From Halobacillus_B rhizosphaerae (GTDB lineage Bacteria; Bacillota; Bacilli; Bacillales; Halobacillaceae), in the NCBI RefSeq assembly GCF_046719735.1, contig NZ_JAUTWQ010000021.1:1-64000 (forward strand): a DNA stretch of 64,000 bases, given 5' to 3'. A program made the translations under genes and the position numbers. The notes beneath the pieces are model-generated. The model worked only from the letters and a program-made list of their open reading frames with translations, had not been told where the DNA came from and made no database searches. This document shows positions 1 to 8,193 of this stretch, piece by piece (position 1 is the first letter of the stretch; every line of letters starts with the position of its first letter).

Positions 1-136
1 TCCCATAGGAGTCTCCCCATTTCCCCGACCTCTTTACGCTTATGGAGAGAACGAAAATATCAAAAGCATAAGACTAAAATAAGAAACAAAGAAATCTTTT
101 AAATTTCCCACTCATTATTAGGTGGTGACTTGGAAT

Positions 137-306
137 GATTTCGAGAGAATCATGAGGCAAAGTCCGGAGGGGGACGAGAAGACTCCTGCGGGAGACGCAT
201 GACAGGTGAGACCCCGGAAGACGAAGTCTGAGGAGGCTCAGCGCATGCCCGCGGAAAGCGAATCGTCCCCCGCAGGACTTTAACCACGCAATAAAGTCTC
301 GAAATC
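137..306. repeat. Dispersed structured repeat, copy 1
   Basis: A segment of about 170 bp, bounded by GATTTCGAGA and its inverse TCTCGAAATC, with an inner inverted pair (AGTCCGGAGGGGGA near 161, TCCCCCGCAGGACT near 266). A near-identical segment lies at 50355-50526. Blocks shared by both copies include GACAGGTGAGA and the stretch GCTCAGCGCATGCCC. Several short reading frames cross it but none has a ribosome-binding site or agrees between the copies, so I treat it as non-coding. Similar GC-rich interspersed repeats are familiar in Bacillaceae genomes. Function is unknown; strand is arbitrary because the ends are inverted. Confidence 0.75.
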
Positions 307-351
307 GAGTCTTCTGCAATCCTGCACTCTTCTAGAAGACTTGATTTCGAG
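298..351. repeat. Inverted repeat beside repeat copy 1
   Basis: Two 18-base arms (298-315 and 334-351) are inverted repeats with a single mismatch around an 18-base loop; the left arm reads CTCGAAATCGAGTCTTCT. The left arm overlaps the right end of the dispersed repeat, so three copies of the terminal GATTTCGAG motif occur here. The second repeat copy has no such extension. The rest of 352-527 shows no gene. Confidence 0.6.
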
Positions 352-527
352 GTAATATAATATATTGTATATTCCCAAACTTCCCCCAGGTAACGGGGAA
401 TGGGGAGTTCTTCTATAACAATCGGCATATCTAATGAAGTCCCTTGTAAGAACCTGATATTTCAGACTTACTGCCATTGCCATCAAAAAAAGATCCAGCA
501 AGGTTAACCCCTCACTGAATCTTCGCC

Positions 528-1838
528 TTAAACCGTAAATGATTGAAAAATGCTTTTCTTAGGCAGCGGATATACTTCTCTGCCTAAAAGATGATTAATA
601 ATGACTTTATTCCGGTGAACTGACAACCCAAGATTAGTAGAACCCACTCCATGCGTATGCGAAATTCCACTATGCACATAAATTTCGTTAGATGCAGGCT
701 GCTTCTTTTTTAACCGGTAATCTTCTTCCACCTTATAACGGCCTTCTTCATCCCATTCGATAAAATCCTCTAGTTGATGAACAAAATCCGGTACATAGGG
801 CTTATACCCGGTAGCAACAATCACTTTGTCACTTTCATGCTTAAATTCTTCTTTTTTCTGCCAATGAAAGCAGGTAAGTTCGTACCCGGATCCGTCGGCT
901 TTAGGCTGGATGTCTTTGACTTCACTTAATACCTGAAGTCCTGCATCAAGTTCCTCCTGACCAACGGAATATTCGTATAACAAATTATAAATATCATTAA
1001 TGGTGTGATTGCTTATTCCTTTATAATACAAACCTTGAGTAGCAAAAATTTCATCCTTTTTCTCTTGAGGAAGCTGATAAAAATAATTGACGTAATCAGG
1101 TGAAAAGTGTTCCAGACTCAATTTCGATTCTTCCATGGAAGCAAATCCAGGCGAGCGCGTAATCCAATCCAGTCTGAAACCACAATCCCGCTGCTCTTTC
1201 AGGAGTTCCCTAAAGGTTTCTGCTGCACTCTGACCAGAGCCCACTACTGTGACAGACTTGGCGTTACGACAGCCATCCTGATAGGATAAAAAGTCCGCTG
1301 TATGAAATACGTCCTCATCCGGAAGCCCTTTAAAAGATTTTGGCATGACCGGTACACTGCCCGTTCCCATAATCAGGTTCCGTGTCTTAAACACATTGGT
1401 TTCATCCGTCTTCAGGTTAAGGACGGCAACATTAAAATACTCCTCGTTATCCTTTATATGTTGGACATCAATGACTCTATGACTAAATTGACAGCTTGGC
1501 AGCTGATGAGCAGCCCACTGGCAGTAATCATTGTATTCCCGTCTCGGAATGTCCAGCCGCTGCAGAAAATAGAACTGGTACATACGTTCATTTTTACTAA
1601 TATAATTGAGGAAGCTGTACTTGTTGGTAGGATCAGCCATTGTTACTAAATCAGCAATGAATGGGACTTGCATTTTCGTCCCTTCGATCAGCATGCCCGG
1701 GTGCCAGTCAAACTTGTCATTCTGTTCAAAGAAAAGACTGTCCACTTCGTCAATCTCATCAAGTAAAGCCGCTAGTGAAAGGTTAAACGGCCCAACCCCC
1801 ACCCCAATGATGTCGTGCATTTTCTCTTGTTGATTCAT
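528..1838 (-). CDS. L-lysine/L-ornithine N-monooxygenase (IucD/SidA/PvdA family)
   Basis: 436-residue flavoprotein of the NADPH-dependent amino-acid N-hydroxylase family, which makes the hydroxylamine precursor of hydroxamate siderophores. The N-terminal FAD-binding motif GVGVGPFNLS is followed by the family stretch WHPGMLIEG, a central NADPH-binding VVGSGQSAAE near residue 195, and a C-terminal ATGYKP motif. AAAGGAGT precedes the ATG by about 12 bases. No siderophore synthetase, NRPS or transporter is next to it inside the window, although the window begins just beyond its 3' end. I saw no convincing Fur box upstream. Lysine versus ornithine (or diamine) specificity cannot be decided from sequence alone. 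Confidence 0.85.
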   Translation of the reverse strand: MNQQEKMHDIIGVGVGPFNLSLAALLDEIDEVDSLFFEQNDKFDWHPGMLIEGTKMQVPFIADLVTMADPTNKYSFLNYISKNERMYQFYFLQRLDIPRREYNDYCQWAAHQLPSCQFSHRVIDVQHIKDNEEYFNVAVLNLKTDETNVFKTRNLIMGTGSVPVMPKSFKGLPDEDVFHTADFLSYQDGCRNAKSVTVVGSGQSAAETFRELLKEQRDCGFRLDWITRSPGFASMEESKLSLEHFSPDYVNYFYQLPQEKKDEIFATQGLYYKGISNHTINDIYNLLYEYSVGQEELDAGLQVLSEVKDIQPKADGSGYELTCFHWQKKEEFKHESDKVIVATGYKPYVPDFVHQLEDFIEWDEEGRYKVEEDYRLKKKQPASNEIYVHSGISHTHGVGSTNLGLSVHRNKVIINHLLGREVYPLPKKSIFQSFTV

Positions 1839-2143
1839 TTATTTTTCACTACTCCTTTTTCTAAAATGCGGAACATTTCAGAAATCATTCATCTTCCTCT
1901 ATGTTACCATAATCACATGCAAAGGATAACAGCCGTTTCCCTGAGCAGAGAAAAGCTGATGCGCTCTTCTAATTATTCATAGCATAACCCGACCTGCTTA
2001 TTTTATTGACAGGTTGGATCCTCCTTCGTCACAGATGTATAGATCTTCTGTTCTACCTTCAAAAATGGTAAAATTATCTTATCTTACGTCAATTCGAAAT
2101 AATCCAAAAAGAGTTTTCACTAATAAAGGGGCAAATAAGCGAG

Positions 2144-2647
2144 ATGAAGAGTCCAAACAAACTGCGCTTAGAGATTGTAGAAGACCGAGAAAACTATGTG
2201 GATCTGCTGTTACTAGCAGATGAAAGTAAAGAAATAGTCCGGGAGTATATGAATTCAGGAGAGCTCTATGCCATTACTTACGGCAATCGTACGATTGGTA
2301 TTTGCTTGTTTACCTTCCACCCAAATGAAATTGTTGAAATTAAAAATATCGCCCTAATCTCTTCTTTTAGAAATCAAGGGTTTGGAAAAATGGTGATCAA
2401 GCAAGCATTCGAATACTTCAAACAACAGAGTAAAAAAGAGATCATTGTAGGAACAGCTAATTCAAGCATTTCCAATATTGTCTTTTATCAGAAGGCTGGT
2501 TTTCGATTCAGCCATATTGTTCATGATTATTTCCTAAGGTACCCTCAGCCGATCATTGAAAATGGAATTAGAGCTCTGGATATGATCATGTTTAGAAAAA
2601 AACTCACGGACTACAGAGCTAATTTCAGTAATAAACCAACTTCATAA
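2144..2647 (+). CDS. GNAT-family N-acetyltransferase
   Basis: 167 residues with the GNAT acetyl-CoA-binding signature: a beta strand with NIALISSF followed by RNQGFGK (the Q/RxxGxG/A loop) near residue 86, then FYQKAGF near residue 123, typical of motif B. The start ATG has a modest AAGGGG site about 12 bases upstream. It stands alone, divergent from the N-hydroxylase. The acceptor substrate cannot be assigned. Acetylation of a siderophore hydroxylamine by the neighbouring gene product is conceivable but not supported beyond proximity. The 305 bases between the two genes hold no other gene that I can see. Confidence 0.8.
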   Translation: MKSPNKLRLEIVEDRENYVDLLLLADESKEIVREYMNSGELYAITYGNRTIGICLFTFHPNEIVEIKNIALISSFRNQGFGKMVIKQAFEYFKQQSKKEIIVGTANSSISNIVFYQKAGFRFSHIVHDYFLRYPQPIIENGIRALDMIMFRKKLTDYRANFSNKPTS

Positions 2648-2793
2648 TCTTTCTCAGGTGGTTATCGTATGGGCTGCGTAACACCAACCGGTTGAATTAA
2701 TGAAGGATAATACGGGAGAATTCGGTCATTTGGAGTTAAAAATGAGGAATTGGAAACGATCGATAAAATTTAAAAGGTCCATAACATAAAAGT

Positions 2794-2819
2794 AACCCTG
2801 TCCTTACTGGGCAGGGGTT
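2794..2819. terminator. Stem-loop, probable terminator
   Basis: AACCCTGTCC pairs with GGGCAGGGGTT across a short loop, between the converging GNAT gene and the small protein gene. The T-tract is weak on both strands, so function as a terminator is only likely. Confidence 0.45.
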
Positions 2820-2825
2820 CTCTTC

Positions 2826-3125
2826 CTAGTGGTCTACACCGTCATCATAATTCTTTTCCCAATTCTTATAGCCTTTATGCTCTATATCTTCCACTGTTTT
2901 TTCCAGTTCCACGAGCATAACTTGTTTTAGCTGTTTCATGTGTCTGTAGAAATTACGTTCTTCTTCACCATCTGGTTTAATACCTGCTGCAGCATTGATA
3001 GCAGTCACTCTGCGATGTTCTTCCACCAGCTTATCTACGGCAGCAAAGACATGTTCTGTATACTTTGCTAAATCCTTATGACGTTCTGGGACGCGGTCTT
3101 GTAATTCCTTTAGTCTGGCCTGCAT
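2826..3125 (-). CDS. Small conserved-looking hypothetical protein
   Basis: 99-residue, highly charged, mostly helical soluble protein with no signal peptide or membrane segment. I do not recognise a named family with certainty. The start is the second ATG of the frame (3125): GAGGGAG lies about 6 bases ahead of it, whereas the ATG at 3140 has its nearest GGAG 24 bases away. The composition (many Lys, Glu, His; HRRVTAINAAAG in the middle) suggests a small cytoplasmic alpha-helical protein like the short DUF proteins of Bacillus. No function is proposed. Confidence 0.65.
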   Translation of the reverse strand: MQARLKELQDRVPERHKDLAKYTEHVFAAVDKLVEEHRRVTAINAAAGIKPDGEEERNFYRHMKQLKQVMLVELEKTVEDIEHKGYKNWEKNYDDGVDH

Positions 3126-3431
3126 TTTAATCTCCCTCATCTCTCTGTGATTATTTTTTCTCTCTCCTCCTATTGTACCACTTCTATTTCAATTTATAAA
3201 AAAACGTTTATGTGACAGAAGTGTGTAATTTATTAGTAAATGATTCATCCCCTCTTGAATCTTAAGAGACCTTTTTTCGTCATTATTTTGTAAAATTTCA
3301 GAAAAAATAAAAAATAACTTCTTATTGTTTCCACCGCTCTAACTCCCTTCATTTCGCGTTTGTCTGACATTTTGCTTCTTCATCAATTTCCCAAAACAAC
3401 TGTAAATGGAAGAAATTTTTTGAAAATCTTG

Positions 3432-3460
3432 TTGTAATTTATTTGTATATACAATATAAT
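3432..3460 (+). promoter_or_regulatory. Sigma-A-type promoter of the sugar-utilisation operon
   Basis: TTGTAA (3432-3437) and a perfect TATAAT (3455-3460) are separated by 17 bases, upstream of the LacI-type regulator gene. The expected transcription start, near 3467, lies just before the first operator, so a bound repressor would block elongation or initiation. Confidence 0.65.
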
Positions 3461-3472
3461 TTAGACAAGTTA

Positions 3473-3487
3473 TTGAAAACGGTTTCA
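3473..3487 (+). promoter_or_regulatory. LacI/CcpA-type operator 1
   Basis: TTGAAAACGGTTTCA matches the cre consensus WTGNAANCGNWNNCA at every defined position and also resembles operators of MalR-like LacI proteins. It sits about 10 bases downstream of the predicted transcription start. Whether CcpA, the adjacent regulator or both bind here cannot be told from sequence. Confidence 0.65.
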
Positions 3488-3539
3488 TTTGAATTACTTT
3501 TACTGAACTTCGTATTTATTGACATTTTTTTAAGATTTT

Positions 3540-3555
3540 TTGAAATCGGTTTCAA
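3540..3555 (+). promoter_or_regulatory. LacI/CcpA-type operator 2
   Basis: TTGAAATCGGTTTCAA is a near-perfect palindrome matching the same consensus, 67 bases downstream of operator 1 (start to start) and about 35 bases before the regulator's GTG. Two sites at this distance fit looping or roadblock autoregulation. The remaining leader from 3141 to 3431 is AT-rich and shows no gene. Confidence 0.6.
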
Positions 3556-3589
3556 TAATTTCAATTTTCAGAAGAAAGGAGGTCTGGTA

Positions 3590-4606
3590 GTGGTCACAAT
3601 CAACGATGTAGCCGAATTGGCAGGTCTATCAAAGTCAACTGTTTCCCGAGTAATTAATCATTATCCCCATGTTTCGCAAGAGAAGAAACAGAAGGTGTAT
3701 CAGGCAATGAAGACCCTCGGGTACGTTCCGAATTCCTCAGCACGAAGTCTTAGAAATAAGAAAACACAAATGATTGCTGTGATCGTCCCTCGATTAATGA
3801 ATCCTTTTTTTGGCCAGCTTATTGAGTCCATGGAAGTCGCCGCCACAGAACAAGGCTATCAGCTGCTTATCTGTCAAACGATGTATTCCAAGGAAACAGA
3901 ACTTGGACACTTGGAATTGCTGAAAATGAAACAAGTGGATGGAATGATTCTGGCTTCCCTCGAAAATGAATGGGAAACCATTTCTGAATACTTAACTTAC
4001 GGACCGTTAATTATGTGTAACGAATTTGAAGAAGATGCAAACATACCTATTGTAAAGCTAGACCAAATCCATGGAGGCTACATTGCGACCAAGCATTTGC
4101 TGGAAGAAGGCCATCGCCGAATTGCTTATTGCAGCGGCGGCCATAAGAGTATGGTGGCGCAGCACAGAAAGTTAGGATTTAAGAAAGCTCTTAAAGAGTA
4201 TGGTCTTGAGTTTGAAGAGAGGTACTCCTTTCTGGATGCTTACTCCATTAAAGATGGGATGAGAGTTTTCCACGAATTAAACCAGATGGAAGAACCACCG
4301 ACTGCCGTATTTACAGGTGGGGATGAAGTTGCTGCCGGACTGATTACCGCTGCCAAGGAAAATGGAGTCCGCATTCCTAAAGACCTTTCTGTGATTGGCT
4401 TTGATAATCAAGTGGTGACTAAAATCATGGACCCAAAAATATCTACAATAGAACAGCCGATTCAGCTTATGGCCCAGCAGGCAATTAAAGTTCTAGTAGA
4501 AAAAATCGCATCCAAACAAGATCCCCAAAAGGAACGATATGAATTTCCATTAAAGCTCATCGTACGGGAATCTACAGGACGAAGCCCACTAAGAGCTGTG
4601 GAATAA
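3590..4606 (+). CDS. LacI-family transcriptional regulator of the sugar operon
   Basis: 338-residue LacI/GalR repressor. Residues 1-25 form the HTH (INDVAELAGLSKSTVSRVIN) followed by the hinge helix region with NSSARSLR; the rest is a periplasmic-binding-protein-like sensor domain. The start is GTG 3590: AAAGGAGG lies 7 bases upstream and the HTH begins at once, while the longer frame from 3443 would add 49 hydrophobic residues unlike any LacI N-terminus and would start inside the operator region. It precedes the binding protein by 22 bases, so it probably belongs to the same operon and regulates it. A MalR-like role is inferred from context. Confidence 0.88.
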   Translation: MVTINDVAELAGLSKSTVSRVINHYPHVSQEKKQKVYQAMKTLGYVPNSSARSLRNKKTQMIAVIVPRLMNPFFGQLIESMEVAATEQGYQLLICQTMYSKETELGHLELLKMKQVDGMILASLENEWETISEYLTYGPLIMCNEFEEDANIPIVKLDQIHGGYIATKHLLEEGHRRIAYCSGGHKSMVAQHRKLGFKKALKEYGLEFEERYSFLDAYSIKDGMRVFHELNQMEEPPTAVFTGGDEVAAGLITAAKENGVRIPKDLSVIGFDNQVVTKIMDPKISTIEQPIQLMAQQAIKVLVEKIASKQDPQKERYEFPLKLIVRESTGRSPLRAVE

Positions 4607-4628
4607 AAGTATAACGGGAGGTATTTAA

Positions 4629-5939
4629 ATGAATTTAAAACGCTTACTTATGCCGATTATGTTGATTTTTGTTCTAGTACTAGCTGCGTGCAGCGGAGGA
4701 AATGATTCCTCTTCTGACGACAGCTCGAGCGATGAAGGTGATTCCTCTTCCTCTGATAAAGTCGTGAAACTGGTTTATGCCCGAGGGCAAGATTCTACCA
4801 AAGCTACTGAGGAAATTGTTAAACAGTTCAATGAATCCCATCCGAATATCCAAGTAGAATTCCGTGAAATGCCGTCTGACACAGGACAGCAGCACGATGC
4901 TTACGTCACTGCACTTAATGCACAGGATTCCGAAATCGACGTTATGGATCTGGATGTTGTCTGGCCAGCTGAATTTGCACAAGCTGGTTATGTTGCAGAC
5001 TTAGACCGCTTTATTCAGCAAGATGGAATTAATATGGATGATTACAACCAAGGTGCCGTTTCTGCAGCTACATTCAACGGTAAACTGTGGGCAATGCCTA
5101 AGTTCATCGATGCCGGTATGCTGTTCTATCGTACCGACCTTGTAGATGAAGGCGACGTTCCTCAAACGTGGGACGAACTTGAAAAATCCGCAAAAAATCT
5201 TCAAGGCAAAGAGGGAACTAAGTTTGGTTACCTTATGCAAGCGAAGCAATATGAAGGTCTTGTATGTAACGCCGTTGAATTCATTGCTTCCTACGGAGGA
5301 CAGATTCTGGATGAAAACGGTAAGGTTGTCATCAATAGTGATGATGCGATTCAAGGGATTTCGAAGCTAGTTGAAGTTGCTCAATCTGATTTTGTACCAG
5401 ATAACGTGAACACCTTTACTGAAACTGAATCACATACTGCCTTCATTGAAGGTCAATCCGCTTATATTCGTAACTGGCCTTACCAATGGAACCTGGCTAA
5501 TGATGAAGAACAATCTAAAATCGTAGATAAAGTCGGTGTAGCTCCGCTTCCTGCTGGCGATGAAGGTTCTGCGGCTGCTTTAGGCGGCTGGATGACTGCA
5601 ATCAGCAAATACTCTGAGCATAAGAAAGAAGCTTGGGAATTCTTGAAATTCATGACTGGACCTGAAGGACAAAAAATTTCTGCCATCAAGGGCGGTCTTG
5701 CACCAACGATCTCTTCCCTGTTTGATGATAAAGAAGTTCTAGATGCCAACCCGTTCTTTGCTGAAGAAGGATTCCAAAATGCTTTAGAAGGTGCCGTGTC
5801 TCGTCCGGTAGCTCCGAACTATCCAGAAGTATCTGAAATTCTTCAAATTAATCTTTCTAAAGCTATCGCAGGTGATTTAACACCTAAAGAAGCGGCAGAA
5901 AAGATGGAAACACAATTGAAAAAAGCAATGGACCAATAG
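4629..5939 (+). CDS. Sugar ABC transporter substrate-binding lipoprotein
   Basis: 436-residue extracellular solute-binding protein, family 1 (MalE-like). The signal peptide ends in a lipobox, LVLAACSGG, with the lipidated Cys at about residue 21. It is followed by an acidic Ser/Asp linker (about residues 25-43), an arrangement common in halophilic Firmicutes. GGGAGG precedes the ATG. It is the first transport gene of the operon and delivers sugar to the two permeases downstream. Substrate is inferred as malto- or isomalto-oligosaccharide from the GH13 enzyme encoded in the operon. Confidence 0.9.
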   Translation: MNLKRLLMPIMLIFVLVLAACSGGNDSSSDDSSSDEGDSSSSDKVVKLVYARGQDSTKATEEIVKQFNESHPNIQVEFREMPSDTGQQHDAYVTALNAQDSEIDVMDLDVVWPAEFAQAGYVADLDRFIQQDGINMDDYNQGAVSAATFNGKLWAMPKFIDAGMLFYRTDLVDEGDVPQTWDELEKSAKNLQGKEGTKFGYLMQAKQYEGLVCNAVEFIASYGGQILDENGKVVINSDDAIQGISKLVEVAQSDFVPDNVNTFTETESHTAFIEGQSAYIRNWPYQWNLANDEEQSKIVDKVGVAPLPAGDEGSAAALGGWMTAISKYSEHKKEAWEFLKFMTGPEGQKISAIKGGLAPTISSLFDDKEVLDANPFFAEEGFQNALEGAVSRPVAPNYPEVSEILQINLSKAIAGDLTPKEAAEKMETQLKKAMDQ

Positions 5940-5946
5940 TCATTAA

Positions 5947-5997
5947 AAAAGGATCGGCCTTCAGATCGCACCATTGATTTGGAGGCCCTATCCTTTT
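5947..5997 (+). promoter_or_regulatory. Intercistronic hairpin between binding protein and permease
   Basis: AAAAGGAT-C-GGCCT (5947-5960) pairs with AGGCC-CT-ATCCTTTT (5983-5997), giving about 13 base pairs around a 22-base loop, 7 bases after the binding-protein stop codon. An overlapping 18-base perfect palindrome (TATCCTTTTAAAAGGATA, 5989-6006) ends at the Shine-Dalgarno AAGGAGG (6006-6012) of the permease gene. The two structures cannot form together. Such hairpins commonly protect the upstream message and raise binding-protein yield over permease. Confidence 0.55.
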
Positions 5998-6020
5998 AAA
6001 AGGATAAGGAGGTAGATTTA

Positions 6021-7334
6021 ATGGCGAAAGGCTTAAGTGATACAAAGAAAAAAGAAAGACGGCTCGGATATTTTCTTGTTGCTCCGTCACTGATCCTCAT
6101 TCTGGTCATTGCGATTTGGCCGGTTATTCAGTCTTTTTACTTCAGTTTATTTGATTACAAATTATCTGTTCCATCCAAATCCGGGGTTCATTTGAGTTAC
6201 AATATCGACCTGGAAAAATACTTAAATAATGTTCCTTTTCTTATCACAGGAATTGATAAAGAATTAAGCGATGCCCCACCCGAAGCGGCTTCTCAATTAA
6301 AAGAAATTAAAGAAAACATCTCCTCTTATGATAACCAGCTGAAGAAAAACGACAAAGTTAAAAATAATTATGAAAAAGTAAATGATGCGCTTATGAATTA
6401 TGAGAATCCGAGCAGCGATGTAACCTTTGCTAAAATAGACAAGTCTTTTGGAGAAAATTTCGAGAAAACCTTTACCTCTGTGCAGCAAAACCTGCAAGAA
6501 CTGCAGGATCAAGACATGCTTGCTAACGGAGACCGGCTGACAGGTTTAGCAAACGGGGCCATGGAGAGTATCGTTCCCCCTAACTTTATTGGACTTAAAC
6601 ACTATAAAAATGATTTAACCAGTAAAAGAATGTGGCACTCCCTTTTGAATACCGGTGTGTTCACGGTCGTCTCTGTTGCTTTTGAATTAGTGCTCGGTAT
6701 GGCGATCGCTGTATTAATTAACAAAGCCTTCATTGGGCGTGGTCTTGTCCGTGCTTCCATCCTCATTCCGTGGGCCATTCCGACGGCCGTGTCGGCGTTA
6801 ATGTGGAAGTTCTTATATGACGGGCAGAATGGGATCGTGGCCAAGTACCTGTCTGATCTGCACATCATCGATAGTATGAGTGTCCTCTTAACCACCCAAT
6901 TCGGGGCGATGTCTGCCGTTATCTTAACAGATGTGTGGAAAACAACGCCTTATATGGCTTTATTATTACTGGCAGGACTGCAAACCATTCCTGATTCCTT
7001 ATATGAAGCCGCTTCTATTGATGGAGCAAGTAAGTGGAAACAATTTACAAGTATTACACTGCCGCTAATTAAATCAAGTATCCTCGTAGCTCTTTTATTC
7101 CGTACGCTGGATGCCTTTCGTGTGTTTGACTTAATTTTTGTATTAACGGGTGGCGGGCCAGCGAACTCAACTGAAACGATTTCCATACTTGCCTACACAG
7201 CGATGTTCAAGCAATCCAACTTTGGTGAAGGATCTGCTCTGGCAGTTATTGTATTTATCTGTGTAGCCATCATTTCAACCTTTTACATTAAGTTTCTAGG
7301 TTCAGACTTGCTTGGTGACGGAGCAAAAAAATAA
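6021..7334 (+). CDS. Sugar ABC transporter permease, MalF-like with large external domain
   Basis: 437-residue inner-membrane permease of the MalF class. The first membrane segment (about residues 14-38) is followed by a hydrophilic insertion of about 150 residues (45-195) rich in Lys, Asp and Asn, then the conserved permease core. The EAA loop reads EAASIDGASKWKQF near residue 332. The insertion corresponds in position to the periplasmic P2 loop of MalF, though the sequence is not obviously the same. AAGGAGG precedes the ATG. It pairs with the MalG-like permease encoded next. Confidence 0.88.
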   Translation: MAKGLSDTKKKERRLGYFLVAPSLILILVIAIWPVIQSFYFSLFDYKLSVPSKSGVHLSYNIDLEKYLNNVPFLITGIDKELSDAPPEAASQLKEIKENISSYDNQLKKNDKVKNNYEKVNDALMNYENPSSDVTFAKIDKSFGENFEKTFTSVQQNLQELQDQDMLANGDRLTGLANGAMESIVPPNFIGLKHYKNDLTSKRMWHSLLNTGVFTVVSVAFELVLGMAIAVLINKAFIGRGLVRASILIPWAIPTAVSALMWKFLYDGQNGIVAKYLSDLHIIDSMSVLLTTQFGAMSAVILTDVWKTTPYMALLLLAGLQTIPDSLYEAASIDGASKWKQFTSITLPLIKSSILVALLFRTLDAFRVFDLIFVLTGGGPANSTETISILAYTAMFKQSNFGEGSALAVIVFICVAIISTFYIKFLGSDLLGDGAKK

Positions 7335-7347
7335 GGAGTGAGTATTG

Positions 7348-8175
7348 ATGCAGAAAAAAACAGGCGTAACCTTTTACCTGTTATTAGCAATCTTTGTTTT
7401 CGTAATCATGTTTCCATTTCTATGGATTCTATTAAGCTCCGTCAAACCATTATCAATGCTGTTTGGGGATGGAGCCTTTCAATGGTTTACTGCCAATCCT
7501 ACGGTTAAAAGTTATATCTCCGTATTTGTTAACTATCCATTCTTGCGATATTTATGGAACAGTGCCGTAGTCGCAACCATTACAACCGTATACACAGTAT
7601 TTGTGGCGGCATTTGCCGCTTATGCAATTGCTCGATTAGATTTCAAGGGGAAATCCGTAATCCTAGGAGTCGTGCTGTCGGTTTCCATGTTCCCGCAGAT
7701 TGCGACTATCTCGCCTATCTATATCTTTTTGAAAAACCTTGGGCTGACAAACAGCTATTTAGGTTTAATCATTCCTTACACTACCTTTGCACTACCATTA
7801 TCGATCTGGCTATTAGTGACCTTCTTCCGCAAGATTCCTTTTGATTTAGAAGAATCAGCTAAAATGGACGGCGCTTCGATGATGCAAACTTATTTCCGAA
7901 TTATTCTCCCTCTGGCCGTTCCAGGATTGTTCACTACCGCGATCCTTGTATTTATTGCCGCATGGAATGAGTTTCTATTTGCCTTAGTCATCAATACCGC
8001 CGAAAGCCATAAAACTGTACCTGTTGGAATCGGGATGTTTCAGGGGCAATATACAATTCCCTGGGGAGAAATATCTGCAGCCACCGTTATTGTAACCGTA
8101 CCGCTCGTTATTATGGTCCTGTTCTTCCAGCGCCGTATCGTTTCCGGTTTAACATCTGGAGCGGTCAAAGAATAA
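7348..8175 (+). CDS. Sugar ABC transporter permease, MalG-like
   Basis: 275-residue permease with six predicted membrane segments and the EAA loop (EESAKMDGASMMQTYFRI) near residue 172, which docks to the ATPase. The start is ATG 7348 with AAGGAG 8 bases upstream; a TTG immediately before it is less likely. Thirteen bases separate it from the MalF-like gene. No ATPase gene follows, so the importer must borrow an MsmX-type ATPase encoded elsewhere, as many Firmicute CUT1 importers do. Confidence 0.9.
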   Translation: MQKKTGVTFYLLLAIFVFVIMFPFLWILLSSVKPLSMLFGDGAFQWFTANPTVKSYISVFVNYPFLRYLWNSAVVATITTVYTVFVAAFAAYAIARLDFKGKSVILGVVLSVSMFPQIATISPIYIFLKNLGLTNSYLGLIIPYTTFALPLSIWLLVTFFRKIPFDLEESAKMDGASMMQTYFRIILPLAVPGLFTTAILVFIAAWNEFLFALVINTAESHKTVPVGIGMFQGQYTIPWGEISAATVIVTVPLVIMVLFFQRRIVSGLTSGAVKE

Positions 8176-8193
8176 AGAAAGGAGTTCACGTAC

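Noticed and set aside
74..501. Several overlapping short minus-strand frames
   Set aside because: They cross the dispersed repeat, contradict each other, lack ribosome sites and do not match frames in the second repeat copy.
1107..1833. Plus-strand frames opposite the N-hydroxylase
   Set aside because: Antisense shadows of a well-supported gene; no family motifs or ribosome sites.
1839..2000. Fur box upstream of the N-hydroxylase
   Set aside because: Only scattered ATCATT-like pieces occur, not a 19-bp inverted repeat.
3443..3589. N-terminal extension of the LacI-type regulator
   Set aside because: It would precede the HTH with 49 unrelated hydrophobic residues and covers the operators; GTG 3590 has an excellent ribosome site.
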